Under the pieces are notes generated by a model that saw nothing but the letters and a program-made list of their open reading frames with translations, was not told the DNA's origin and did not search any database. A DNA stretch of 63,578 nt, taken from the NCBI GenBank assembly GCA_937138395.1, contig CAKZPB010000125.1, forward strand, positions 1 through 63,578, read 5' to 3'. Shown piece after piece: positions 55,287 through 63,578 of the stretch. Position 1 is the stretch's first letter. Every line of letters begins with the position of its first letter. This DNA is from an uncultured Pseudomonadota bacterium (GTDB taxonomy: Bacteria > Pseudomonadota > Gammaproteobacteria > Xanthomonadales > Wenzhouxiangellaceae). The position numbers and the translations under genes are program-made.

Positions 55287-56174
55287 ATGACCAGCAGGTA
55301 TTCTGTACTGATGGTATGTATTCGCCCCTTTTTCCTGGCCTGCCTCGCCGCCCTGTTGATCGGATGCGGCGTGCGGACGACCTATAACAACCTCGATTGG
55401 CTGGCCATTCGCTGGCTCAACGATCAGATCGACTTGAGCGATGAACAGGAGCGCTTGGCCCGCAGCGCCATTGAAGGCAAGCTGGCCTGGCACTGCGAAC
55501 ATGAACTGCCAGACTATATCGCATTGATCGAACGCATCGATCGGGACCTGGCGTCGGACAACATCACCGTGGACAGGCTGGACGACTATGGCGAAACCAT
55601 ATCAGCGTTTGGCCGGCGCCTGCTGGATCGAGCGCAGCCCAGCGTCATGAAGCTACTTTCCAGCCTGGATAATTCACAGGTTGATGCCCTGATCGCGGAC
55701 ATCAACGAACGCAACGAAGAACTGGGCGAGGAATTCGAAGAATCTACGCCCGAAGAACGACGCGAACAACGCGTGGAGCGTATGGACGGATTTCTCCGGC
55801 GACTATTCGGCCGCCTGAACCCCGGGCAAAAATTGCGCCTGGACCAGTGGGCCCGCGACCGACAACCGACCGCGAACTTCGAGCGTCAACGCCGCGAAGC
55901 GCGCGACCAGCAGTTTATCGAAGCCCTCGCCGTGCGCGAAGATCCGGCCGAGTTCGAACGGCGCATGAACACCCTGTTCGAGCTCACACAGCCCGATTCA
56001 CGACCGGAGTCCGACCCCGCCCAACAAGCCATGGCCCACAACCGTTCCATTATGCTGAATGCCCTGGTGGACATTTTCGATTTGGCTGATGCTCGCCAGA
56101 TCGAACGCCTTCGAAATCGGCTGGAGGATTTAGCAAATGATTTTCAAAAAGTCAGTTGTGCAGCTGATGCCTAA
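55287..56174 (+). CDS. DUF6279-type lipoprotein
   Basis: I use the ATG at 55287 (295 residues); GTG 55242 and ATG 55311 are alternatives, and GGAG stands very close before 55287. The lipobox is L-L-I-G-C. The protein continues with the pattern Y-N-N-L-D-W-L-A-I-R-W-L-N-D-Q-I-D-L-S, typical of DUF6279 lipoproteins, and is almost wholly helical, with long Glu/Arg-rich stretches (E-E-R-R-E-Q-R-V-E-R). Role unknown; expected in the envelope. Confidence 0.85.
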   Translation: MTSRYSVLMVCIRPFFLACLAALLIGCGVRTTYNNLDWLAIRWLNDQIDLSDEQERLARSAIEGKLAWHCEHELPDYIALIERIDRDLASDNITVDRLDDYGETISAFGRRLLDRAQPSVMKLLSSLDNSQVDALIADINERNEELGEEFEESTPEERREQRVERMDGFLRRLFGRLNPGQKLRLDQWARDRQPTANFERQRREARDQQFIEALAVREDPAEFERRMNTLFELTQPDSRPESDPAQQAMAHNRSIMLNALVDIFDLADARQIERLRNRLEDLANDFQKVSCAADA

Positions 56175-56230
56175 CCAATCCTGATGCCGGGATAATTTAG
56201 GTGGCCATGAATTCACGCACCAATACACGC

Positions 56231-56938
56231 CTACTCGGCCAATAACCGTTCGATTTCACTGCGGATCGCAAGCATGTCATCAACACACATGGCATGGTCA
56301 GCCGGCCCACTTTCATCATGGTATTCCATACCAGGGTGAACAAACTGAATCACACCCTGTTTATCCACCAGAAAAGTCACCGATGTCGCCGGTCGATCTG
56401 GACCGGTCAGCCACCAGTCCTTGAGCGTGCCGTTGCGCCAGTCCCAATCCACGGCGATGGGAAACTCAAACTCGCGCTGATTCACGACCCGTTCAACTCT
56501 TGGCATATTGAGTGGATCGTTCCGACGAGCCTTGGGGTGAAAAACACCGATTAAAGTCAGCCCTTCATCTTCATATTCGTTGTGCAAAGTGCGCAAAGCG
56601 GGAGCACTACTGGCACAGAACGGACAAGTATCTGTCCACCATCGGACGAGCAATACCCGGCCTCGTAACTGTTCAATGTCTAACGGCTCAGAATTGAGCC
56701 AGGCCTCAAATTCAAACGCCGGCGCGAGTTTGCCGATACGGTCACTGCCGGCATTGCGGTCCATGGATTGAAGCACACCCAGGGAAGTTGCAATCCGTTC
56801 ATCGGCATCAGACGGGGAATAACCTGTACTTATTAATTGGTCGCGATAATGATCCCAGTCGCGAACGGGCACAATTTCATCCGCTGAAACGACGTGGGTT
56901 AATAATGCCATGCAAGTAAGCCAAGAAAATTTAAGCAT
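56231..56938 (-). CDS. Exported thioredoxin-like protein (AhpC/TSA-TlpA type)
   Basis: 235 residues; AGGAG 7 bases before the ATG. A signal peptide (cut near V-S-A-D) precedes a helical region and a redoxin domain (about 65-230) with the active site W-W-T-D-T-C-P-F-C and the cis-Pro segment R-P-A-T-S-V-T-F-L-V-D. C-P-F-C is uncommon next to the usual C-P-x-C of TlpA/ResA; it may act in periplasmic disulfide reduction. The insert H-P-K-A-R-R-N-D-P is also characteristic of TlpA-like proteins. Stands alone. Confidence 0.87.
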   Translation of the reverse strand: MLKFSWLTCMALLTHVVSADEIVPVRDWDHYRDQLISTGYSPSDADERIATSLGVLQSMDRNAGSDRIGKLAPAFEFEAWLNSEPLDIEQLRGRVLLVRWWTDTCPFCASSAPALRTLHNEYEDEGLTLIGVFHPKARRNDPLNMPRVERVVNQREFEFPIAVDWDWRNGTLKDWWLTGPDRPATSVTFLVDKQGVIQFVHPGMEYHDESGPADHAMCVDDMLAIRSEIERLLAE

Positions 56939-57296
56939 TAATGAACTCCTGTATATTCGCTAATTATGCCCAATGAAAGCAAAATACTGATAAAAACCTG
57001 ATGGAAACCAATCATCCATATTTCCCCCAGCGTAGATAAATCGCAACTGCAGCCTAACGCTCAACGGCCATTGGCCGAGAATTGGGGTGCCCGAAATTCG
57101 GAAAATCGGTGATGTGAAGCTTTGAATGCCAGTTTTTCATTAAGTGAGAACATCCAGCTTGTTTGAAGACTCCGATCAATCTGTATGTTCAAGAAGGCTG
57201 ATGGGTGTACGGTTCTTAAATTCAGCATCTGGCACGAAATAGGGTTGATTTTCGATTAACAGGGGTAGATGGCCTTAATCAATGGAGAGAACCAGA
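56939..57296. other. Gene-free spacer between divergent redoxin and beta-helix genes
   Basis: A short inverted repeat CGGCCA-T-TGGCCG lies near 57064, next to GCCTAACGCTC, a string that recurs in part near 63273. No gene, terminator or convincing promoter was found. Confidence 0.4.
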
Positions 57297-58136
57297 ATGC
57301 TATTTCGCCCCTTGTTGTTTATTCTAATGCTGATTCCTGGCATGGCTTACTGCGTAGACGGCGTATTTGAAATCAACCAAACCTGCGCCCAGATTGGCTG
57401 CTTCCCGGGTGACTCGCCAGGCTTTCCCATCGAAATTACTGAAAATGGCAGCTATGTCTTGACCAGTGATATCGATGTATCCGGAAGCCCCAGTCCAGCC
57501 AACAGAAACGGAATCGCAGTGCTTGCACATCGAGTTTCCATCAATCTTAACGGATTTGGCATTGTTGGCCCGACTGTATGTAGTGGCTTCCCTACTACCA
57601 CTTCGTGTTCGCCGACTGGAACCGGCTCAGGGATCATCACTCCTGTTGATCAGCTTGCCCAAATCCAAATTTACAACGGCTTTATTCAAGGCATGGGATT
57701 TGATGGCTTAGCCTGTGGGTTCAACTGCAATGTATATGACCTGCGTGCAGTCTCGAATGGTAATCATGGCATCTCTAGTGGGAACAGTGATATTAACTTC
57801 CGCAACGTTCAAGCCACCCGAAATGGGGGTATTGGCATACTCGCCAATGGCAGAGTGGAGGGCTCAACAGCCATTGGCAATGGCGGTGATGGAATTTTTG
57901 CCAATCCGGGCAGTGTGCTGATCAATAACATTTCGCAACAAAATGGTGGGCGTGGCGTTCGCTGTACTAGCTGCCTTCTCAGCCAAAATGTGATCCGTTT
58001 AAATAATGGCATTGGTGTTCAATTTGCCTTTGAAGCCGTCTTTGGCGGAAATCTAATTGCTGGAAACGGTGGTGGTACCGTGAATATCGTACCTATTCAA
58101 ACGGCACCAAATCGCTGTGATGCTGCACTTTGTTAA
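57297..58136 (+). CDS. Secreted right-handed beta-helix protein
   Basis: 279 residues from the ATG at 57297 (GGAGAG 7 bases before). The signal ends near A-Y-C-V-D-G. After a Cys-rich N-terminal part (C-A-Q-I-G-C, C-S-G-F, C-S-P) come repeating units of about 22 residues with N-G-x-x-G-I/V (A-V-S-N-G-N-H-G-I; A-T-R-N-G-G-I-G-I; A-I-G-N-G-G-D-G-I; Q-Q-N-G-G-R-G-V; R-L-N-N-G-I-G-V), the NosD/pectate-lyase-like beta-helix pattern. No catalytic set is evident. The next gene starts at the base after its stop. Confidence 0.82.
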   Translation: MLFRPLLFILMLIPGMAYCVDGVFEINQTCAQIGCFPGDSPGFPIEITENGSYVLTSDIDVSGSPSPANRNGIAVLAHRVSINLNGFGIVGPTVCSGFPTTTSCSPTGTGSGIITPVDQLAQIQIYNGFIQGMGFDGLACGFNCNVYDLRAVSNGNHGISSGNSDINFRNVQATRNGGIGILANGRVEGSTAIGNGGDGIFANPGSVLINNISQQNGGRGVRCTSCLLSQNVIRLNNGIGVQFAFEAVFGGNLIAGNGGGTVNIVPIQTAPNRCDAALC

Positions 58137-59300
58137 ATGAGTTTCAAAGTGTATTCAATTGTAACAAAATCCCTCTGGACGACAATCCTTTGGGCCTTGA
58201 TTTGCAGCAGCACCCATGCGCAAATAGCGTCCGAACTGACGACAATCAATCTGTCGTCGGATATCAATGTTCGGGTGCCAGCCGATTTCGGTACGCTGCT
58301 CTCCTCTGACCATGGAATCATTGATATTGATATCGCCAGTTTGCTGAGTGATGGCACCAACTGGCTGGGTGATATCGGGGGTGCGGATATCGATGCGTAT
58401 CAAGATCCGTCTGATAATTGCGGGATGCGGATGTTTAGTGTCGACTCAACCATCGAACTACCCGGCGGAACCGTTGAACCATCTGACCTGTTCGATGATT
58501 TTGGGACCATCCAGTTCGATGGTTCTGCCGAGGGCATACCTGGCGGCGTCAATATTGATGCAGTCAGCCGCGACCCTGCCAGCTGCCTGATTGTGTTCTC
58601 GATCAACGTAGCCACTGAACTCGAGGGTGCTATGTATTCGTCCGGAGATCTGATCGGCTGGGCACCGGGCGTCGGATTTTCCTTGTATCGGGCCGATCTG
58701 TTCGGCGTGGATATCGACGGCTTGCAGTTACTTCCCGATAACCGAATGCTCATCAGCACGGATGTAGATTTTGATTTTGGCGATGTGATTGCCTTTGACG
58801 AGGACGTAGTTGAAGTAATCCCTAGCGGTGTCGATACCGTTCAGCTCGTTGCGTTTTCGCCGCGCGACCTTGATTCGAGCTGGATCTCTGCGGATGTCGA
58901 TGCGCTTTCTGCTGAGCTTCGCCGCCAGCCCGGCAGCTTTCGCTGGCTGGCTGCCTCCAGCACCGCATTCGAGAACGCAGGATCGGTTTCGATCACGATC
59001 GAGCGCGTCGGCGGTACTGATGGCAGCGTTGATCTCGACTGGAGCACGTCGTCCGGTAGCGCAATCGAAGGTGAGGACTACAACGGTGCCAGTGGAACTT
59101 TAACCTTTAACGATGGCGACCGTTTCTTCGGTGTCTCGATCAACCTGATTGATGACGCTTTATTCGAAAGCGATGAGACCTTTACCGTCTCATTGAGCAA
59201 TCCAAGCAACGACGGCTCGCTCGGCGAGCCCACCGTTGCAACGATCACCATCATCGATGACGAAAACTTTGTATTTGCCGATGGATTTGAAAGTGATTGA
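58137..59300 (+). CDS. Secreted Calx-beta protein with FADGFE tail
   Basis: 387 residues; ATG immediately after the TAA of the previous gene, so translation is coupled. Signal cut near T-H-A-Q. Residues 30-270 are beta-rich and acidic with several I-D-I-D and D-V-D-F-D-F-G-D strings and no family I recognise. Residues 275-375 form a Calx-beta domain (G-S-V-S-I-T-I-E-R-V-G-G; D-Y-N-G-A-S-G-T-L-T-F; D-D-A-L-F-E-S-D-E-T-F; A-T-I-T-I-I-D-D-E). It ends F-V-F-A-D-G-F-E-S-D. Probably calcium-binding and cell-surface or secreted. Confidence 0.88.
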   Translation: MSFKVYSIVTKSLWTTILWALICSSTHAQIASELTTINLSSDINVRVPADFGTLLSSDHGIIDIDIASLLSDGTNWLGDIGGADIDAYQDPSDNCGMRMFSVDSTIELPGGTVEPSDLFDDFGTIQFDGSAEGIPGGVNIDAVSRDPASCLIVFSINVATELEGAMYSSGDLIGWAPGVGFSLYRADLFGVDIDGLQLLPDNRMLISTDVDFDFGDVIAFDEDVVEVIPSGVDTVQLVAFSPRDLDSSWISADVDALSAELRRQPGSFRWLAASSTAFENAGSVSITIERVGGTDGSVDLDWSTSSGSAIEGEDYNGASGTLTFNDGDRFFGVSINLIDDALFESDETFTVSLSNPSNDGSLGEPTVATITIIDDENFVFADGFESD

Positions 59301-59546
59301 TTTAATCGTTCAGATAGCCTCTCAATATCGTTAAGCACATGTTGAGCACCCATACATACATCGATCAATAATTGATTACGACCCATCTTTGCTTATTTGA
59401 AACCGTTAATCAAGCACTTCAACTGCAACGAATGTCAAACGTTGATCCTGATTTGATTTTTGTATAGCTGGCGACTTACTTTGATAAGATGAAATCAGCA
59501 CAGCAAATCAGAATGGCTGGTTGCTCTGAAAGCAATGGAGAAAACG

Positions 59547-60260
59547 ATGCGATATATAGTTTCTTACGTTTTTACATTTTTCTTATTGATGGCTTTTGCA
59601 ACTCCCACAATGGCCTGGGTTCAATATCGAGGAGATGCAGAGTCCGGAAAGGTTTCTGGTGTACGAAATTCAGATCGAGTGGTTACGATTGGCCCGGTGG
59701 ATGCTCAAGACGAATTTGCATTGCAAGAAGTCAGCTGGGGCGAACGCAGTGATGAACCTTGCTGGTTTGAGGTACGTACCACCGACTTGACATCTACCAC
59801 ATCATCCACTGATACCCCTAATAACGAAGTGAGCCGTTGCGGCCAATTCGGGCCTACAGAACGCTCCAAACGCAGTGTTATGTACGGCGGTGGTCGTTAT
59901 GACTACACGGCTGCAACTACGCAGCCGGTTTACATCACCGGGTTGCGCGTATGCATGAATAAACGACGCACAAGAATTAAAGGCATACAAATCGAGGGCA
60001 AGCAACCCAATCCAGACTATGAAAGCCTGACCATTCTTACGGAGCTTGATGAGATTGATGGCGTGATCAATCGCCCGCGAAAATGGCAGGCAAATTGCAG
60101 TGATCATTGGGGGCGCTGGAGCCGGTGCGGCCGCAATCAAGTCGCGGTGGCACTGGATATTCATTTTGAGGGTGGCCTGCAGCCACGATCTGCAACGGGA
60201 ATTGCCGTTCAGTGTCGCACACTCAGTCGTGAGGGCACCTTGGTCAGACCAACAGATTAG
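59547..60260 (+). CDS. Exported protein of unknown function
   Basis: 237 residues from the ATG at 59547 (GGAG 8 bases before). Signal peptide with core Y-V-F-T-F-F-L-L-M-A-F and cut near T-M-A-W. The mature protein is beta-rich with several Cys (E-P-C-W-F-E, V-S-R-C-G-Q, R-V-C-M-N-K-R, Q-A-N-C-S-D, V-Q-C-R-T), probably disulfide-bonded. A V-Y-I-T-G-L-R-V-C-M-N and I-K-G-I-Q-I-E-G pattern hints at a lectin-like or jacalin-like fold, but I do not name a family. Confidence 0.72.
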   Translation: MRYIVSYVFTFFLLMAFATPTMAWVQYRGDAESGKVSGVRNSDRVVTIGPVDAQDEFALQEVSWGERSDEPCWFEVRTTDLTSTTSSTDTPNNEVSRCGQFGPTERSKRSVMYGGGRYDYTAATTQPVYITGLRVCMNKRRTRIKGIQIEGKQPNPDYESLTILTELDEIDGVINRPRKWQANCSDHWGRWSRCGRNQVAVALDIHFEGGLQPRSATGIAVQCRTLSREGTLVRPTD

Positions 60261-60801
60261 CTGAGAAACAATGGATGGGCACCCATACGCAGTTTCAAGT
60301 CATTCCTGTCCCGGTTTTTCCTTCGATGCACAATGAGTGCCCACCAACTGTGATTTCACTATTGACGCTGGATTCAAAAGCCTGGATTCGCCAGACAAAG
60401 GGCACCGAAAGCCTCTATGTCCGTGCAATCGTGTCGACCGAAGCGCTTATGGCCAAGGCCAAAGCGTTGGCTCGGGCCTGGATGAAGGTTGTAGCCAACA
60501 AGCTTCCACAAACATGGCTGAGTCAGCACCCAACACAACCTCATTAGAACGATAAATCCTCAATCGCTCGTTACATCGAGGGTGCACACTGTGCCTGAAA
60601 CTAGGCAATCTTTCTGAAAACCGCGCGAATCGCCGGATGGTCCTATTGACGTTATCGAACGACTACTCAGTTATCCACGAACCGACAACGATCGGAGAGG
60701 ACGAAAGACGTTCAATTCATGCCTGTCCTGGCTTCTCCTCTCAATGCAGTGAACATGGCTGCAGCCAGTCCCATAAGCCACACTAGACATCGAACCGATA
60801 A
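60261..60801. other. Degenerate accessory DNA with short dispersed repeats
   Basis: Two related strings, CATTCCTGTCCCGG at 60301-60314 and CATGCCTGTCCTGG at 60718-60731, occur with a third diverged one at about 61797-61811. GGGCACCCAT at 60278-60287 recurs in variants at 59344, 61501 and 61609. Open frames at 60275-60555 overlap in two phases and have no ribosome site; I do not accept them as genes. Confidence 0.45.
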
Positions 60802-61104
60802 ATGGATACAAAAGCAAATCCTAAAATGAACTACAGCATGATAGCCAGCTTGGCGATCAGCCTGCTGCTCTGGTGCTTCTGGCTGGGCGCCACCGCTTCC
60901 AGCGGCGATACCGCCACTTTTCTGGGCTTTGTTACGCTGGCGGGCTTTCTATTTATAGCCCTGCCCGCCCTGCTCTATTCAACCTTGATCTTCTTGACGC
61001 GACCAAAGAACGTAGTCTTGATATCGCTGTTTTCAATTACAGTTCTGAGCCACTTGCTGCTGGCCTTTTCAATGGGCTTTTTTGAAAAGTGGCTCGGGAT
61101 ATAA
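60802..61104 (+). CDS. Small three-helix membrane protein
   Basis: 100 residues with hydrophobic stretches near 13-30, 40-63 and 72-93 and few charges; a basic R-P-K-N-V loop separates the second and third helix. No strong ribosome site; the internal Met9 at 60826 is an alternative start. Family not recognised. It stands in a decayed neighbourhood. Confidence 0.55.
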   Translation: MDTKANPKMNYSMIASLAISLLLWCFWLGATASSGDTATFLGFVTLAGFLFIALPALLYSTLIFLTRPKNVVLISLFSITVLSHLLLAFSMGFFEKWLGI

Positions 61105-61225
61105 GATTTTTAGCCTGGGGTTTCTCAATCCCCATGGCTGTATTTATTCTGCGCAAAAACTTGAGTTATCACACAACCAGCACTGATTCAACCCTGGAGA
61201 ATTCAAATCATACGATGGGTGTCCA

Positions 61226-61510
61226 CTACGTTTTCTCGGATCGTGGCTCACGGCGGGGTGTTCGGTTCGTTGAATCCCGAACAAACTGTTCGATCGAAGT
61301 GAGGGCTCCGGGCGCAACTCCGAACCACTGCCACCGACCCTGCTCATCTTCACCGAAGCCAATTTCGAGCCGATGGTCGGCCCTTGGTAGAACAAGGGTG
61401 GTCACGTGGTTGTTTCCAGCGAACTTCAACGCTTCTTCAAGAACAAGGCGGTAGTGCGTCCAGGGCGCCACTCGGTTATTTTTACAACAAAATACATGTT
61501 GGGCGCCCAT
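61226..61510 (-). pseudogene. Remnant of an alpha/beta-hydrolase C terminus
   Basis: The minus-strand frame contains V-L-E-E-A-L-K-F-A-G-N-N-H-V-T-T-L-V-L-P-R-A-D-H-R-L, followed by G-F-G-E-D-E-Q-G-R-W-Q-W. This resembles the last strand-and-His part of alpha/beta-hydrolase/S9-like proteins (P-G-A-D-H is the usual form). The upstream portion in the same frame is not protein-like and has no ribosome site, and no nucleophile elbow is found nearby. I read it as the tail of a deleted gene. Confidence 0.4.
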
Positions 61511-61619
61511 TCACCAATTTCTTTCGGCACATGATTCTCGAGCTGAAACCTTGGATCAAGCACGTCAACAGCAACGAATTACAGACTTCGGTGCTGGTCT
61601 GGTTTATGAGCGCCCATTA
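61499..61619. repeat. Diverged repeat also present at about 59341-59460
   Basis: Both places begin with TTGRGCRCCCAT and about 45-50 bases later share TGAAACC-TTRATCAAGCAC-like sequence followed by TCAAC-GCAACGAAT (59397-59434 and 61544-61580). A second GAGCGCCCAT closes the right copy at 61609. Identity is partial, so these look like old copies of one element. Confidence 0.5.
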
Positions 61620-61826
61620 GCTTGACTAGTTTGCGACCAGTTTTTTTTCAATAATCCGGGGTCTAGACCATGTCCAGACTTTGGCTGTGGCCAACCAAAA
61701 CGCACGCAACGCCAACCATCGCCATAGCCGTAAAACGGTAAGCTATAGCTTGGATTAATGAATCAACTGGATTGTTAGTAGAGCAAGACTCTCATTTCGT
61801 GCCCGTCCTGGTTGGCCCGACACTGT

Positions 61827-63143
61827 CTAGTCATGATTCAATTCGCCTGCCGGCGTTGAATCGCGCATGATGAGAAGGTAATCAAAGCCGGCTACGGTTT
61901 TGATCAATCGATCAGAATCAATACTATCGCTACCCAATACATGAGCACGCAAAGGCTCAATTGGAATTAACGTCATCTGGTCGTCAAAAATGGCATCAAA
62001 CAGTGGCTCCAAGCCGCTCGAATAACCGCCCTTCGACGAAACAGGCCCGTACGCCCAACGCGTTGGATCAAACCGGGCAATCTGCGCTTCAGGCCCAGGA
62101 AGCACCAGTATTGAAACAGATTCCAAGCCTTCGATGCGCGCAAGCTCTGGAATCAATGCACCAATATCCCAGGTGTTGTTCATGTTCAGACCGCGAATTA
62201 TATGTGACGCGCCGAATTTGGCCATAATCTTGGGCCGATCCTGTTTATCCGGCAATGTCTGCCAATAGTTTATAAAGTTCTGGCGCAGCCAACGTCCACG
62301 AAGAACATTCGAGCCATAGCTATCACCCGCAACCCATCGTTGGTTAATCATCAGAGTCTGCTCGAGAGTGTCGAGAATCGTGTCAACTTCAAGGCTGCGA
62401 TCTGGCCACTGTTGGCGCAGATCTGCAATTAATTTAGGATCGGTTGAAAAGCTGAACACGAACCCCGGGTTCCCGGTGTCTTCCCACTGACGCCATGACA
62501 TATTCGCTGTTTGAACAAGAGTATCAAAAGCCTCTTGTGCGGTCTTTGGAGGGCCAATCTCGTCGAGACGTCTCAATAATGTCCGATCACCAGCAACTTC
62601 ATAGTCGAATCCCCAAAAGGCGGGCTCATCATCAGGAACAGACGCACGAACGGTAGCCAATAATTCAGCCTCTTCCTGCATGCCGAAAAACGCAGGTTCT
62701 CCGCCGGGTTGTGCATATAAGGCACGCAGCCCGTCCAGCCCGCCGTTTGCTGCGGCCTGATCAAGGGCAGATGCCATAGGAGGAGAAACCTCGATTGCCA
62801 ATCGTCGATAACCATGATCTGCTAGCTCACTGAACAACTGTGCGGCTAACAAGGGGTTTTCTGCAATTCCATGCTCTTCGCCGATCAGGAAAAAGTGAGC
62901 ATTTCGACCTTCCTCGACCAAGGTCCTATAACCAGGTCCTGAAAAGACCTCACCATCGAATAGAATTGCCTGACGAATGTCGCGCACATCTGCCGATAAT
63001 TTATCCAATGAATTTGCGTTTGCAGACAACAGCAACGACAGGCTTAGTCCGACTGCTACGGCCAGACCACGAAAATATCCAGCATAAAGCAATATTTTTT
63101 GAGACACAATTTGATCTAGATTCTTGCGATTACCCAAAGCCAT
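61827..63143 (-). CDS. Exported EreA/Tiki-superfamily-like protein
   Basis: 438 residues; GAGG 5 bases before the ATG. After a long signal region (hydrophobic 24-42, cut near A-N-A-N) the sequence has F-F-L-I-G-E-E-H-G-I-A-E-N, R-R-L-A-I-E-V-S-P and a later K-F-G-A-S-H-I-I-R-G. Paired G-E-x-H-G and G-x-x-H segments are characteristic of the erythromycin-esterase-like and ChaN/TraB/Tiki group, where the Glu and His residues bind metal or take part in hydrolysis. Substrate unknown; an antibiotic-esterase role is not implied. Confidence 0.7.
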   Translation of the reverse strand: MALGNRKNLDQIVSQKILLYAGYFRGLAVAVGLSLSLLLSANANSLDKLSADVRDIRQAILFDGEVFSGPGYRTLVEEGRNAHFFLIGEEHGIAENPLLAAQLFSELADHGYRRLAIEVSPPMASALDQAAANGGLDGLRALYAQPGGEPAFFGMQEEAELLATVRASVPDDEPAFWGFDYEVAGDRTLLRRLDEIGPPKTAQEAFDTLVQTANMSWRQWEDTGNPGFVFSFSTDPKLIADLRQQWPDRSLEVDTILDTLEQTLMINQRWVAGDSYGSNVLRGRWLRQNFINYWQTLPDKQDRPKIMAKFGASHIIRGLNMNNTWDIGALIPELARIEGLESVSILVLPGPEAQIARFDPTRWAYGPVSSKGGYSSGLEPLFDAIFDDQMTLIPIEPLRAHVLGSDSIDSDRLIKTVAGFDYLLIMRDSTPAGELNHD

Positions 63144-63578
63144 TTTTCCTCGCTACGCCCACAAGAGAGCTGTATAACTTTTGTATGAAGCCTAACAACT
63201 TTAGCTGCCTTCTAGCACCTGCCAAAAGTCCTAGAAATTCCGAAGAATATAAATAAGAAAATGGACAACCATCCTAACGCTCTTGCGCCATGAGGAATAA
63301 ATATCGGATGACTTGTCTACTCTTCATGTCTTCCCTTCATTAGAACCGAGGTCTATTCCATTGCATTTTCCCGCGCTTTAAACAGACTTTAAGTGAATAC
63401 AGAGAAGTTTTTGAAGAAACTAGACAAAAATATAGTGGCGTTTACAAACTGATTGACAAAACAGCAGCCACACGCCTGGATTCCATCGAACTGGGCAAGA
63501 AGTGTTTGCATGGCATATCCGCCGCACAAAGGCGTTTAACTCAGCGTATCTAGCGTTCCAGAGTATTCCAACGCTTAA
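63144..63578. other. Gene-free, AT-rich window end
   Basis: One frame (about 63344-63551) encodes a moderately protein-like sequence (L-S-E-Y-R-E-V-F-E-E-T-R-Q-K) but has no start codon. No RNA gene or repeat of known type is seen. A gene may lie just to the right. Confidence 0.35.

Noticed and set aside
57050-57200. Possible integron attC site beginning GCCTAAC
   Set aside because: No matching GTTRRRY end within 60-150 bp and no attC-like paired arms; similar partial strings near 55138 and 63190 also lack partners.
60275-60555. Two overlapping plus-strand frames of 72-90 codons
   Set aside because: They overlap in different phases, lack ribosome sites and lie in repeat-bearing decayed DNA; possibly remnants.
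63344-63551. Protein-like frame at the right end
   Set aside because: No start codon; may be a remnant, but evidence is too thin.

Overview
The window reads as a chromosomal segment of a free-living, Gram-negative gammaproteobacterium. Evidence: lipobox lipoproteins, LolA, UmuDC, a type IV pilin, and the run aat / trxB / ftsK / lolA, which are also close neighbours in Escherichia coli. Four exported proteins end in or near F-A-D-G-F-E, a tail I associate with the Xanthomonadales/Wenzhouxiangella side of the class; that placement is inference. No rRNA, tRNA, CRISPR array, prophage or intact transposase was seen.

Layout. 1-0.35 kb: end of a tandem array of 145-bp units with conserved hairpins. 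0.5-4.4 kb: small exported protein, SRAP (DNA-protein crosslink) protein, two overlapping CNNM/CorC-type transporters. 4.5-10.7 kb: lolA and ftsK (minus), then trxB, a GNAT-like gene and aat (plus). 10.8-12.4 kb: a two-helix membrane gene split by an in-frame TAG, and a polytopic membrane protein. 12.4-16.7 kb: class I HMG-CoA reductase and umuD, flanked by inverted copies of short intergenic repeats, one copy separating umuD from umuC. 16.7-23.6 kb: broken small gene, META lipoprotein, exported protein, argG, PAS-GGDEF cyclase with an FNR box, 2OG-Fe(II) oxygenase, DUF2805 protein, membrane protein. 23.9-30.7 kb: secreted ExeM-like nuclease and a 14-repeat FG-GAP protein. 31-37 kb: small membrane proteins, a membrane-fused glycerophosphodiesterase, Dcp-type lipoprotein peptidase. 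37.2-42.5 kb: a complete peptide ABC importer operon. 42.6-50.2 kb: hydrolase/membrane fusion, orphan pilin with a sigma-54 promoter, pntAB, fbp. 50.5-56.9 kb: seven-repeat FG-GAP protein, MscS channel, lipoprotein, redoxin. 57-63.6 kb: sparse accessory region with secreted beta-helix and Calx-beta proteins, decayed DNA and an exported EreA/Tiki-like protein.

How the parts fit: housekeeping clusters (aat-trxB-ftsK-lolA, argG, pntAB, fbp, opp) alternate with genes for large secreted proteins. The most distinctive themes are the shared C-terminal FADGFE tail (a possible sorting signal without a known partner here), the inverted repeat blocks around HMG-CoA reductase/umuD, and three well-formed regulatory sites: an FNR box placed at -41.5 of a predicted promoter for a diguanylate cyclase, a canonical -24/-12 promoter before the pilin, and a CRP-type palindrome upstream of argG. 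Functional calls rest on motif recognition only; nothing was searched against a database.
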